Assembly (NCBI GenBank): GCA_021405315.1
Contig: QWIH01000007.1
Span: forward strand, 1 to 64,000
Reading direction: 5' to 3'
DNA from: Leptolyngbya sp. PLA1
GTDB lineage: Bacteria > Planctomycetota > Phycisphaerae > Phycisphaerales > UBA1924
DNA: 64,000 bases
Shown: piece by piece, positions 50,165 through 57,829 of the stretch
Layout: the number at the start of each line of letters is the position of its first letter
How positions within the stretch are numbered: position 1 is the first letter of the stretch
The notes under the pieces: generated by a model
What the model saw: only the letters and a program-made list of their open reading frames with translations
Databases searched by the model: none
Told to the model about the DNA's origin: nothing
Position numbers and translations under genes: made by a program

Positions 50165-51223
50165 GTGCCGGAACCACGGACCACGCCCTTGCGGTTGCTC
50201 ATCGTGCTGCCCAGTTGGGTCGGCGACGCCGCCATGGCGACGCCCACGCTGCGGGCGATTCGGCGGGCCATGCCGGGAGCGTTCATCGGGGGGCTCTGCC
50301 GCCCGGGGATCGACGAACTGCTCGCGGGTGCGGACCTGGTGGACGAGTTTCACGTGGCGCGCGCGTCGGGGGTCATGGGGCCGAAGTTCGCCGCGGGGAA
50401 GGTCAGGCCGAGGCGGTACGAGGCGGCGCTGCTGCTGACAAACTCGTTCTCCACGGCGCTGACGGTTCGGATCGCGGGCATCCCGAGGCGAATCGGCTAC
50501 GACCGGGACGCCCGGGGGCTGCTGCTGACCGATCGGTTGCAGCCCCCGAGGCGGAGCGACGGCGAGTGGGCTGCGGTACCGGCGGTGGAGTATTACTGGG
50601 CGCTGGCGGCGCGCTTCCTGCTCCCGCCGGGGGCCGTGCGCGGGCCCTTGGAACTCGGGGTGACGGCCGAGCAGGCGGCGAAGGGGGCCGGCATCCTGGA
50701 GCGGGGTGGCGTGACCGGCCCGTACGTGGTGCTGAACCCGGGCGGGAACAATCCGGCGAAGCGCTGGCCGGCGGAGCGATTCGCGGCGATTGCGGACTGG
50801 CTGGCGACGGAGCGAGGGTTTGCCGCGCTGATCAACGGATCGCCCGGTGAGGCAGACCTTGCCCGGGAAGTCGCGACGGCCTGCCGGGCGGCGAAGCCCG
50901 TGCTCCTGCCCGAGTTAGGAATCACGGTGGGGGCCCTCAAGGCTGTGGTGCGAGGTGCGGGCCTGATGGTGACCAACGACACGGGGCCGAGGCACATCGC
51001 GGCGGCGTTCGGGGTGCCCCTGGTGAGTCTGTTCGGCCCCACCGACCACCGCTGGACGATCATTCCGACCCGTGCGGGCGGGCCGGAAGAGGTGGTGCTG
51101 GCGGACCCGACGCTGCCCGAGAGTGAGGTCGCCAACGACCATCCGGAGCGGTGCCGCATTGATCGCATCGGAGTGGACCGCGTGCGTGAGGCGGTGAGGC
51201 GGGTGCTGGCCCCGGGGTCTTGA
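50165..51223 (+). CDS. GT9 heptosyltransferase-like glycosyltransferase
   Basis: 352 residues from GTG 50165; TTG 50156 is an alternative. GT9 signatures: LLIVLPSWVGDAAMATPTLR near residues 11-30 (xPxxxGDxxxxTPxL), IPRRIGYDRDARGLLLT, VVLNPGGNNPAKRWPAERFA near 192-211 (NPGxxxxxKxWP), and LMVTNDTGPRHIAAAFGVPL near 267-286 (TNDTGxxHxAxAxxxP), followed by LFGPTDHRW. It resembles ADP-heptose:LPS heptosyltransferases WaaF/WaaC. Paired with the GmhB-like phosphatase, it probably builds the heptose part of an LPS core or a related glycan at the inner membrane. Confidence 0.88.
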   Translation: MPEPRTTPLRLLIVLPSWVGDAAMATPTLRAIRRAMPGAFIGGLCRPGIDELLAGADLVDEFHVARASGVMGPKFAAGKVRPRRYEAALLLTNSFSTALTVRIAGIPRRIGYDRDARGLLLTDRLQPPRRSDGEWAAVPAVEYYWALAARFLLPPGAVRGPLELGVTAEQAAKGAGILERGGVTGPYVVLNPGGNNPAKRWPAERFAAIADWLATERGFAALINGSPGEADLAREVATACRAAKPVLLPELGITVGALKAVVRGAGLMVTNDTGPRHIAAAFGVPLVSLFGPTDHRWTIIPTRAGGPEEVVLADPTLPESEVANDHPERCRIDRIGVDRVREAVRRVLAPGS

Positions 51224-51299
51224 ACCGCCGAAAGGCTGGCCCTAGCATTGACCCCTCCCGGCGGAAGCGTCGATGAGGGAACAAGTGGAAAGCCCGCAT

Positions 51300-51374
51300 G
51301 GGGGCATAGCTCAGTTTTGGTAGAGCGCATCCATGGCATGGATGAGGTCAGGGGTTCGAGTCCCCTTGCCTCCA
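51300..51374 (+). tRNA. tRNA-Ala (anticodon GGC)
   Basis: A full cloverleaf: acceptor GGGGGCA / TGCCTCC with one G-U pair, D arm GCTC..GAGC, anticodon stem CATCC / GGATG around loop ATGGCAT (anticodon GGC), variable AGGTC, T arm AGGGG-TTCGAGT-CCCCT, discriminator A. CCA is not encoded (the sequence continues CTTCG). Confidence 0.97.
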
Positions 51375-51385
51375 CTTCGAACAAG

Positions 51386-51419
51386 GGCGGTCCCGCAAGG
51401 GGCCGCCTTTGGCGTTTTT
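51386..51419 (+). terminator. terminator after tRNA-Ala
   Basis: GGCGGTCCC / GGGGCCGCC, 9 pairs with one G-U, loop GCAA, followed by TTTGGCGTTTTT. It lies 11 bp after the tRNA. Confidence 0.88.
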
Positions 51420-51490
51420 GGGGGCGGATACACGGGGGCGACGGCCCGGGGGCAGGCAGCGTGGCAGGGCCGGACGCGGCGGCCGAGCTG

Positions 51491-52996
51491 CTAGCGGCCC
51501 GTCTTGTACCCGCGGATGAGCCGCTTGGGGGGCAACTTGGTGGGGACGATGCCGCCGGGGAACTTGTTGGGGTCGACCTTTTCGGGCTCGACGGGTGGGA
51601 GGTCCGGGCGGAGGGTTGACTCGAAGCGGCTGGTCTTTGGGGGTACGGCGGCGGGGGCATCCGGGCCGTTGGCGAGCGTCAGGCCACCCTCGCGCCGGCC
51701 ACCGGGGGCTTCTCCACGCCAGCCCTCGGGGGGGGCAGAGGGGGTGAAATCCGGGTACTCGAGCTTGGGCACCTCGGCGTTGATGAGGTTCTCGACGTTG
51801 GTGAGGAGCTCGCCCTGCTCCGGGGTGACGAAGGTCCACGCGACGCCGCCGCGCCCGGCGCGGGCGGTCCGGCCGATGCGGTGGACGTAGACCTCCGGGT
51901 CTTCGGGGATGTCAAAGTTGATGACGTGGGAGACGCCTTCGACGTCGATGCCTCGTGCGGCAAGGTCGGAGCAGATGAGCACGGAGAGTTGGCCGCCGCG
52001 GAGCGCCTGCATGGTCTTGTTGCGTTTGCCCTGGGGCATGTCGCCATGGATGGCGTGGGACTCGATTCCCCGCTGGGTGAGCCCGGTGGCAAGTTCGTCG
52101 ACGGTGCGTTTGAGACGGCAGAAGACGAGGGTGAGGGCGGGCTCTTCGTGACGGAGGAGGTGGAGCAGCAGCTTCTTCTTGTCCCACTGGTTGACGGGGA
52201 GGTAGTACTGCTTGACCATGCTCACGGTGAGCGAGCCGCTGGCGACGACGATCTTCTCCGGATCTCGGAGGTACTTGCGGGCGAGCTTCTCGATCTCCGG
52301 GGAGATGGTCGCGGAAACGAGCACGGTCTGGCGGCCCGGCGGCGTCTGGTCGAGGATCTTGCGGATGTCCTCGCGGAAGCCGATGTCGAGCATCCGGTCG
52401 ACCTCGTCGAGAACGACGGCCTTGATGTTCTTGAAGTGGAGGAGGCCCCGCTCGAGCATGTCCATGACGCGGCCCGGAGTGCCGACGATGATTTCCGCGC
52501 CGCGTTCGAGCTTTCCCGCCTGCACGCGGACGGCCTGTCCGCCGTAGAGCGTCATGGTGCGGATGGGTGTGAACTTGCTGAGGCGGGCGATCTCGTCGGT
52601 GATCTGGATGGCCAGCTCACGGGTGGGGGCGAGGATCAGGGCCTGAAACGGCGTGTCCTTTTCGAGGAGGTGGAGGAGGGGGAGGCCGAAGGCGGCGGTC
52701 TTGCCGGTGCCGGTCTTGGCCTGTCCGAGGACGTCGCGGCCCGCGATGATGGGCGGGATGAACTGGCTCTGGGTGATGGTGGGGTGTTTGAAGCCGCAGG
52801 CGTCGATGCCCTTCATGACGCTGGCGCGGAGGCCGAGGTCGGCGAAGGTGCGGGTCTCTTCGAAGATCTCGCCCTTGACGGGCATGACGGGGATGTAGTG
52901 GTCGGCGAGCGGGTCGCCGGGGACGCCCTCGTGCGGGTTGGTGGCGGGCGGCGGGGTGGTGGGGTCCTGGGTAGACATCGTGGAGGCGTTGGTCAT
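51491..52996 (-). CDS. DEAD-box ATP-dependent RNA helicase (DEVD variant)
   Basis: About 501 residues. Helicase motifs in order: Q motif ACGFKHPTITQSQFIPPII, AKTGTGKTAAF (I), ILAPTRELAIQ (Ia), VGTPGR (Ib), VVLDEVDRMLDIGF (II, here DEVD), VLVSATI (III), VFCRLKRTVDELA (IV), LICSDLAARGIDV (V), HRIGRTARAGR (VI). The C-terminal 80 residues are Pro/Gly rich and basic, ending KRLIRGYKTGR, an RNA-binding tail as in RhlE-like helicases. It remodels RNA or ribosome intermediates. Start is unclear: ATG 52996, ATG 52978, or GTG 53083, which lies 7 nt from a TATCAT box and would add 29 low-complexity residues. Confidence 0.9.
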   Translation of the reverse strand: MTNASTMSTQDPTTPPPATNPHEGVPGDPLADHYIPVMPVKGEIFEETRTFADLGLRASVMKGIDACGFKHPTITQSQFIPPIIAGRDVLGQAKTGTGKTAAFGLPLLHLLEKDTPFQALILAPTRELAIQITDEIARLSKFTPIRTMTLYGGQAVRVQAGKLERGAEIIVGTPGRVMDMLERGLLHFKNIKAVVLDEVDRMLDIGFREDIRKILDQTPPGRQTVLVSATISPEIEKLARKYLRDPEKIVVASGSLTVSMVKQYYLPVNQWDKKKLLLHLLRHEEPALTLVFCRLKRTVDELATGLTQRGIESHAIHGDMPQGKRNKTMQALRGGQLSVLICSDLAARGIDVEGVSHVINFDIPEDPEVYVHRIGRTARAGRGGVAWTFVTPEQGELLTNVENLINAEVPKLEYPDFTPSAPPEGWRGEAPGGRREGGLTLANGPDAPAAVPPKTSRFESTLRPDLPPVEPEKVDPNKFPGGIVPTKLPPKRLIRGYKTGR

Positions 52997-53090
52997 GGCG
53001 TGAGGTGAGCGGTCGGGGAGCTTCCCCGGACGGGCGTGAGCCGGTTGTGGTCCGGGGCGCCCGCGCGCAACCGGCGCGGGCACAAAGAGA

Positions 53091-53096
53091 ATGATA
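53091..53096 (-). promoter_or_regulatory. -10 box TATCAT of the DEAD-box helicase gene
   Basis: TATCAT on the minus strand. It ends 7 nt before an in-frame GTG at 53083 and 94 nt before ATG 52996. It is back to back with the methyltransferase promoter. Confidence 0.45.
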
Positions 53097-53138
53097 GACC
53101 CTCTGGGTGGAACGGGCGGCGGCTGCGCGCGGCGCCGG

Positions 53139-53144
53139 TACACT
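53139..53144 (+). promoter_or_regulatory. -10 box TACACT of the DNA methyltransferase gene (leaderless start)
   Basis: TACACT ends 7 nt before ATG 53152; no Shine-Dalgarno is present. Confidence 0.45.
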
Positions 53145-53151
53145 TGGCCCG

Positions 53152-54117
53152 ATGACGACGCTGGCCACTCGCACGACATCCAAGGAAGGCTCCGGGGCCC
53201 GGGGAGGCCCGCCCCTGCTCACCGGGTCGGACGATCGCACGCGTGTGTACGTCGGCGACTGCCGCGACGTGCTGCCGGCGATTCCCGAGGTGGCCCGGGG
53301 GAAGGTGGGCGTGGTCTTCGCGGACCCTCCTTTCAACTGGAAGCGCGGGTACGACAAGTGGCACGACGACCTGCCGGAGCAGGAGTACCTGACGTTCACG
53401 TTCGACTGGCTGGATTGCTGCGTGAGGGCGCTCCGTCCGGGCGGATCGCTGTGGGTGAACATCCCCGACGACTGGGCGGCGGAGATCGTGGTGTATCTGA
53501 AGGGGCGTCTGACGGAGCGCACCCCGCCGGCCGGGATGCACATGGAGAACTGGTGCATCTGGCATTACCGCTTCGGACAGAACACGAGGCGGCGGTTCAT
53601 CAACAGCAAGGTGCACGCGCTGCACTTCGTCAAGGAGGGCGGGAAGCCGGTGTGGAGGCCGGAGCGCGTGCTGGAGAGCTCGGATCGTGCGACGACCTAC
53701 TTCGATCCGCGGACGCTGACCAAGAAGGACGGCATGCCGGCGGGGAAGCGTGTGCCCATGGACGTGTGGTACGGGCCGTTCTGGGGCCGCATCCAGGGGA
53801 ACAACAAGGAGCGGCGCGCAGGGCATGACAACCAGTTGCCGGAGGTCTATCTCGCCCGCGTGCTGCTGGCCACCAGCGACGAGGGCGACCTGGTGCTGGA
53901 CCCGTTCCTCGGGAGCGGGACGACGGGCGTGATCGCGCGGGCGCTGGGGCGGGGGTTCATCGGGGTGGAGTACTCGAGGGCGAACGCCGCACGCGCGCTG
54001 GAGCGGATCGTGAAGATCGGGCCGGTGCGGCCGCCGACGCAGGCCCCGCCTCCGAGCGGCATTCACCGGGTGAGGCGCGCGAAGGCCGCCACGGTGAGGC
54101 GGTTCGAGGGGTTGTAG
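53152..54117 (+). CDS. solitary beta-class DNA methyltransferase (N6-adenine or N4-cytosine)
   Basis: 321 residues. Catalytic motif IV GVVFADPPFNWKRGYDKW (DPPF at 58-61) lies N-terminal and SAM motif I LVLDPFLGSGTTGVIARALG near 247-266 lies C-terminal, the order of beta-class enzymes such as CcrM and HinfI. A recognition region lies between (WYGPFWGRIQGNNKERRAGH, DNQLPEVYLARVLL). It transfers a methyl group from SAM to DNA at an unknown site. No restriction endonuclease gene is adjacent, so it probably has an epigenetic or replication-timing role. The C-terminal tail is basic. Confidence 0.88.
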   Translation: MTTLATRTTSKEGSGARGGPPLLTGSDDRTRVYVGDCRDVLPAIPEVARGKVGVVFADPPFNWKRGYDKWHDDLPEQEYLTFTFDWLDCCVRALRPGGSLWVNIPDDWAAEIVVYLKGRLTERTPPAGMHMENWCIWHYRFGQNTRRRFINSKVHALHFVKEGGKPVWRPERVLESSDRATTYFDPRTLTKKDGMPAGKRVPMDVWYGPFWGRIQGNNKERRAGHDNQLPEVYLARVLLATSDEGDLVLDPFLGSGTTGVIARALGRGFIGVEYSRANAARALERIVKIGPVRPPTQAPPPSGIHRVRRAKAATVRRFEGL

Positions 54118-54129
54118 GTCGGTACGGGC

Positions 54130-55731
54130 TCAGGCGGCGGCGCGGATGGAGAGCGCCTTGTGCTCGGCGAGCATGCGGTCGAACTCGCGGAGGTCAAGCC
54201 CGGGGACGAGCGAGGAGAAGGTGGGGTCGAGCTGGGTGCCCGCGGACCTCACGATCTCCTCCATCACGCGCTCACGCGTGAGCGCGGGGCGGTAGGAGCG
54301 GTTGCTGCTCATGGCGTCGAAGGTGTCCGCGACGGCGAGGACGCGGGCGATGAGCGGGATCTTCTCGCCGGCAAGGCCGTGCGGGTAACCCCGCCCGTCG
54401 AACCGTTCGTGGTGGTGCAGCACGCCGGGCAGGACGTCCGCGAACTGGGCGATGTCCTTCAGGATGCGGTGGCCGATCTGCGGGTGGAGCTTGATGACGG
54501 CGAACTCGTCGTCGTTCAGCTTCCCCGGCTTGCAGAGCACGGCCTCGGGCACGCCGATCTTGCCCACGTCGTGCACGAGCCCGGCGATGTGGATGCGTTC
54601 GGCGAGCGCCGGCGAGAGGCCGGCGGCGAGCGCGATGGACCGCGCCAGGCAGGCGACGCGCTCGCTGTGACCGCAGGTATAGCGGTCCTTGGCGTCGATG
54701 GCGGCGGTGAGCGAGCGGAGCGTGCCCATGAACAGGGCGTTCTGATCCTCGTACAGCGTGACATTCTCGGCGAAGGACGAGAGGTAGCCGGCGGTGGCCT
54801 CGATGAGCTGCAGGTCGTAGCTGGAGACGATGGTCTCTCGTCCGTGCTTGCCGCCGGCGAAGATGGCGCCCGCGACGCGGCCCTTGCAGTGGATGGCCTG
54901 CGCGACGACCTGCGGGGAGCCCTCCAGCGAGAGGCCCGGAACGCTCGGGAGCACGACGGGCGACTCAGACCCGGGGACCAGGGGCGTCGCGAGCGCCCGG
55001 AGTTGCGCGGGGGGCAGTGGGAGCGTCCCGGCGGGGATGACCCGGCCCCGCATGGAGACCGACGGGCCGTTGCTCAGCATGACGACGGCGAGCCATTCGA
55101 ATGACATCACCGACTGCAGACGCTGCGCCACGGTCTGGAGGAATCGCTCGGGCTCATCGGGCTTCGGCATGGAGCGTCCGAGCGAATAGAGGAGGTCGAT
55201 CGTGTCGTACGACTCGCTGAGCTGCCGCGTGAAGCTCTCGAGCGTGTCCGCGTGCTCGTCGAGGGCCGTCAGGTCCATCGACGATGAGAGCAGCGCTTCG
55301 GCGACGAGGTTCGCGGAGAAGGCGTCGAAGCGCGCGGAAGGGCCAAGGGCAGCCCGCGCGATCGAAGCGTCGACGCCCGCAGCGGCGCAGAGCAGCGCGA
55401 ACTCGGGGTCGTCCAGCGCGCCGGGCGAGAGCAGCAGCGCGCCCACCCTCCCCTGGTGGGCCACGCCCTCCGGGTGGGGAACGACGATGAGGCGAGCACC
55501 GGGGAAGAGCTCGTAGGTCGCGAGTTCACCGACGCCCTTGACGCTGCAGACGGAGATCGCCGCCACGATCGGAGGCGAGCGCATGAGGTCGTCGAGCTCG
55601 GGGGCGAGCGAGGTGACGGCGGCGATGTGTCCGGAGGCGGTGATGGCGCACGCGGGCGCCCCGAGCCTCTGGCATCGCTCCATGAGCCTGGCGCGGGTGG
55701 CGGGGCCGTTCTGGGCGGGTGGGTGGCTCAT
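54130..55731 (-). CDS. GAF-like plus HD-GYP domain protein (c-di-GMP phosphodiesterase type)
   Basis: 533 residues. Residues 1-140 form an unassigned N-domain. Residues 175-320 look like a GAF sensor (LDLLYSLGRSMPKPDEPERF-like opening, SFEWLAVVMLSNGP, AIHCKGRVAGAIFAGG). Residues 335-510 are an HD-GYP domain: CGHSERVACLARSIALAAGL, GLVHDVGKIGVPEAVLCKPG, HPQIGHRILKD, and HHHERFDGRGYPHGLAGEKI with the GYP triplet, then LAVADTFDAMSSNRSYRPAL. The metal-binding HD and GYP residues are intact, so hydrolysis of c-di-GMP is likely. A separate receiver protein is encoded 9 bp upstream in the same operon. Confidence 0.9.
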   Translation of the reverse strand: MSHPPAQNGPATRARLMERCQRLGAPACAITASGHIAAVTSLAPELDDLMRSPPIVAAISVCSVKGVGELATYELFPGARLIVVPHPEGVAHQGRVGALLLSPGALDDPEFALLCAAAGVDASIARAALGPSARFDAFSANLVAEALLSSSMDLTALDEHADTLESFTRQLSESYDTIDLLYSLGRSMPKPDEPERFLQTVAQRLQSVMSFEWLAVVMLSNGPSVSMRGRVIPAGTLPLPPAQLRALATPLVPGSESPVVLPSVPGLSLEGSPQVVAQAIHCKGRVAGAIFAGGKHGRETIVSSYDLQLIEATAGYLSSFAENVTLYEDQNALFMGTLRSLTAAIDAKDRYTCGHSERVACLARSIALAAGLSPALAERIHIAGLVHDVGKIGVPEAVLCKPGKLNDDEFAVIKLHPQIGHRILKDIAQFADVLPGVLHHHERFDGRGYPHGLAGEKIPLIARVLAVADTFDAMSSNRSYRPALTRERVMEEIVRSAGTQLDPTFSSLVPGLDLREFDRMLAEHKALSIRAAA

Positions 55732-55740
55732 GGGCGTGGG

Positions 55741-56145
55741 CTAGGCGGCCAATCGTGGGGGCGGTGCGTCCAGAAGCTCCTGCACGCGGTCGAGCAGGAG
55801 CCGTACGCCGAAGGGCTTGCTGATGATGTGGCGGATGTTGGTGGTGGCGAGCTCATCCGGCGTGAGCGTGTAGCCTCGCGCGGTGAGCATCAGCACGGGA
55901 GTGGACGCGGTGGCGTCGAACTTCCGGAGCAGGGCGGCCATCTCGATGCCGGACATCTCGGGCATCTGATAGTCGGTGATGATGAGCTGGGGACGGAAGG
56001 CCTCCGGCCCGGTGATGGCCTTCAGGCCCTCGAGGCCGGTGCGGGCCTCGCGCACCGTGAAGCCCCCGGTGCGGAGCCGGTGGGCGATGACATGGCGGAT
56101 CGGGGCCTCGTCGTCGCAGACCAGTATGGAGCGTGAAGCGAGCAT
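55741..56145 (-). CDS. stand-alone response-regulator receiver protein
   Basis: 134 residues from ATG 56145; ATG 56157 is also possible. CheY fold: SILVCDDEAPIRHVIAHRLR with the acidic pair at residues 11-12, PQLIITDYQMPEMSG with phospho-acceptor Asp58, VLMLTARG with the Thr switch, and ISKPFG with the conserved Lys. No output domain. The HD-GYP gene follows after 9 bp on the same strand, so phosphorylation may control that phosphodiesterase by protein contact. The kinase is not adjacent. Confidence 0.9.
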   Translation of the reverse strand: MLASRSILVCDDEAPIRHVIAHRLRTGGFTVREARTGLEGLKAITGPEAFRPQLIITDYQMPEMSGIEMAALLRKFDATASTPVLMLTARGYTLTPDELATTNIRHIISKPFGVRLLLDRVQELLDAPPPRLAA

Positions 56146-56152
56146 TGACTGG

Positions 56153-56158
56153 TGCATA
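56153..56158 (-). promoter_or_regulatory. possible -10 box TATGCA of the receiver gene
   Basis: TATGCA on the minus strand ends 7 nt before ATG 56145. It would exclude the ATG at 56157 as a start. Confidence 0.3.
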
Positions 56159-56247
56159 TCGGCGGCGGGAAGGGCGTGCATTTGCCGGGGCGCGCCGAAG
56201 ACCAGAGGCATGGAGTTCTCGGCCCCGGGGTTTGCCGCGGCGGCGGG

Positions 56248-56253
56248 TACTAT
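56248..56253 (+). promoter_or_regulatory. -10 box TACTAT of the psd gene
   Basis: TACTAT ends 6 nt before ATG 56260. A GGAG lies only 2 nt before the ATG, too close to serve as a Shine-Dalgarno. Confidence 0.4.
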
Positions 56254-56259
56254 CGGAGC

Positions 56260-56994
56260 ATGCCCAGCCCTGCTGAAGACCCGTTGATTCCGGATGAGCC
56301 CTCGCCCGCGATCGCGCCTGAGGGCCGGCCGATCGTGGCGGGCTTCGTGGCTGGGGCGGCGTTGCTGTCCTACATCGCGATTCTTGGGACGTACCGGGTG
56401 GGGCTGGAGTGGGTGGGCTATGTCGTCGCGGGCGTGGCGCTGGTGGTGGCGGGGTGGTGCGCCTGGTTTTTCCGGGATCCGACAAGGCGGATCCCGTCCA
56501 CGCCCGGGGCGGTGATCTGCCCCGCCGATGGACGCGTGGTGATGGTCGGGCCCGCCCAGCCGCCGGAGGAGTTGGGCATCGATCCGGCGGTGGCGTCGGG
56601 GATGATCCGCATCGCCGTGTTCATGAACGTCTTCAACGTGCACGTCAACCGCTCGCCGGTCGCGGGGGTGGTGAGGAAGGTCTGCTACCGGGAGGGCAAG
56701 TTCCTGAACGCGTCGCTGGACAAGGCGAGCGTGGACAACGAGCGGCTGGGCCTGGTCGTGCGGATGGACAGCGGTACGGAAGTGGCGTCTGTGCAGATCG
56801 CGGGGCTGGTGGCGCGGCGGATCGTGTGCCGCGTGGAGGAGGGCGCGCGGCTCGGTCCGGGGCAGCGGTACGGGCTGATCAGGTTCGGCTCCAGGGTGGA
56901 TGTGTACGTGCCCGCGGGAACTCGGGTGCTGGCGAAGGTCGGAGACAAGCCCGTAGCGGGCGAGACGGTGCTGGCGATGCTCGACGCGGGCTGA
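56260..56994 (+). CDS. psd: phosphatidylserine decarboxylase (short type)
   Basis: 244 residues with two N-terminal membrane helices (residues about 25-60). Family motifs: AVICPADGRVVMVG near residues 87-100, IAVFMNVFNVHVNRSPVAGV near 124-143, DNERLG near 165, and LIRFGSRVDVYVP near 210-222. The Gly-Ser in FGS is the self-cleavage site that yields the pyruvoyl cofactor. It converts phosphatidylserine to phosphatidylethanolamine at the membrane. The next gene, pssA, makes its substrate and starts 21 bp later. Confidence 0.94.
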   Translation: MPSPAEDPLIPDEPSPAIAPEGRPIVAGFVAGAALLSYIAILGTYRVGLEWVGYVVAGVALVVAGWCAWFFRDPTRRIPSTPGAVICPADGRVVMVGPAQPPEELGIDPAVASGMIRIAVFMNVFNVHVNRSPVAGVVRKVCYREGKFLNASLDKASVDNERLGLVVRMDSGTEVASVQIAGLVARRIVCRVEEGARLGPGQRYGLIRFGSRVDVYVPAGTRVLAKVGDKPVAGETVLAMLDAG

Positions 56995-57015
56995 GCTTCG
57001 GCTCGGGAGGTGCGC

Positions 57016-57810
57016 ATGTTCCTCAAACTCGGGCCCCGGAAGCGAGAGTTCAGGGCCGTCGCCCTGATCCCCAACGTTCTGACGACGCTCGCGCTCTGCT
57101 CCGGGCTGCTGGCGCTGCACTACACGCTGAAGGGGAGCACAGAGCGTGCGATGGCGGCGGTGGTGATCGCCGGCGTGTTTGACGCGCTCGACGGGCGTGC
57201 GGCGAGGCTGCTGCGGGTCACGTCGACGTTCGGGGCGGTGCTGGACTCTTTGTCGGACTTCCTGGCGTTCGGGGTGGCGCCGGCCTTCATTGTGCACCAG
57301 TGGCTGGGCGGGCCCGGGAGCAAGTTCTTCGGCGGCTTTGCGCTCGCTGCCGCGATCTGTTACGCCTTGTGCACGGCCCTGAGGTTGGCGCGGTTCACCT
57401 CCGGGCCGTCCAAGGCGGAGAAGGGCGTCGAGAAGCACTTTGAGGGCATGCCAAGCCCCGCGGCCGCGGGGGCCGTGCTTGTCCCGCCGATGCTCGCGTA
57501 CTCGAGCGTCGTGTCGTGGACGGCGCCCCCCTGGGCGGTGATCATCTGGACGTTTCTGGTGGCGGCGCTCATGATCTGCCGCGTTCCGATGTTCTCGCTG
57601 AAGGCGGTGATGCTGGGCCGGCGCGCCGTGGCACCTGTGCTGGTGCTGGTGGGAATCGGCGTCGTTGGGATGGTCCGAGACGCGTGGTTGACGCTGGTCT
57701 GCCTCTCGGGGCTGTACGTGGCGTCGATTCCGCCGACGGCGATCCGCGCGGCGATGGCGAAGCCCCCCGCGGACGCGAAACCCCCCGAACCCGGCGCGGG
57801 CGGGGTTTGA
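57016..57810 (+). CDS. pssA: CDP-diacylglycerol-serine O-phosphatidyltransferase
   Basis: 264 residues from ATG 57016 (CGGGAGG upstream; GTG 57010 is less likely). CDP-alcohol phosphotransferase signature near residues 55-80: FDALDGRAARLLRVTSTFGA then VLDSLSD, matching DGxxAR..xxxSxFGxxxDSxxD with all three Asp. Six to eight membrane helices. It makes phosphatidylserine from CDP-diacylglycerol and serine. The neighbouring psd completes the route to PE. The C-terminal 25 residues are Pro/Ala rich. Confidence 0.94.
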   Translation: MFLKLGPRKREFRAVALIPNVLTTLALCSGLLALHYTLKGSTERAMAAVVIAGVFDALDGRAARLLRVTSTFGAVLDSLSDFLAFGVAPAFIVHQWLGGPGSKFFGGFALAAAICYALCTALRLARFTSGPSKAEKGVEKHFEGMPSPAAAGAVLVPPMLAYSSVVSWTAPPWAVIIWTFLVAALMICRVPMFSLKAVMLGRRAVAPVLVLVGIGVVGMVRDAWLTLVCLSGLYVASIPPTAIRAAMAKPPADAKPPEPGAGGV

Positions 57811-57817
57811 ATCCGAG

Positions 57818-57823
57818 TAGAAT
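57818..57823 (+). promoter_or_regulatory. -10 box TAGAAT of the histidine kinase gene (leaderless start)
   Basis: TAGAAT ends 6 nt before GTG 57830 and follows the pssA stop at once. No Shine-Dalgarno. Confidence 0.5.
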
Positions 57824-57829
57824 CAACCT

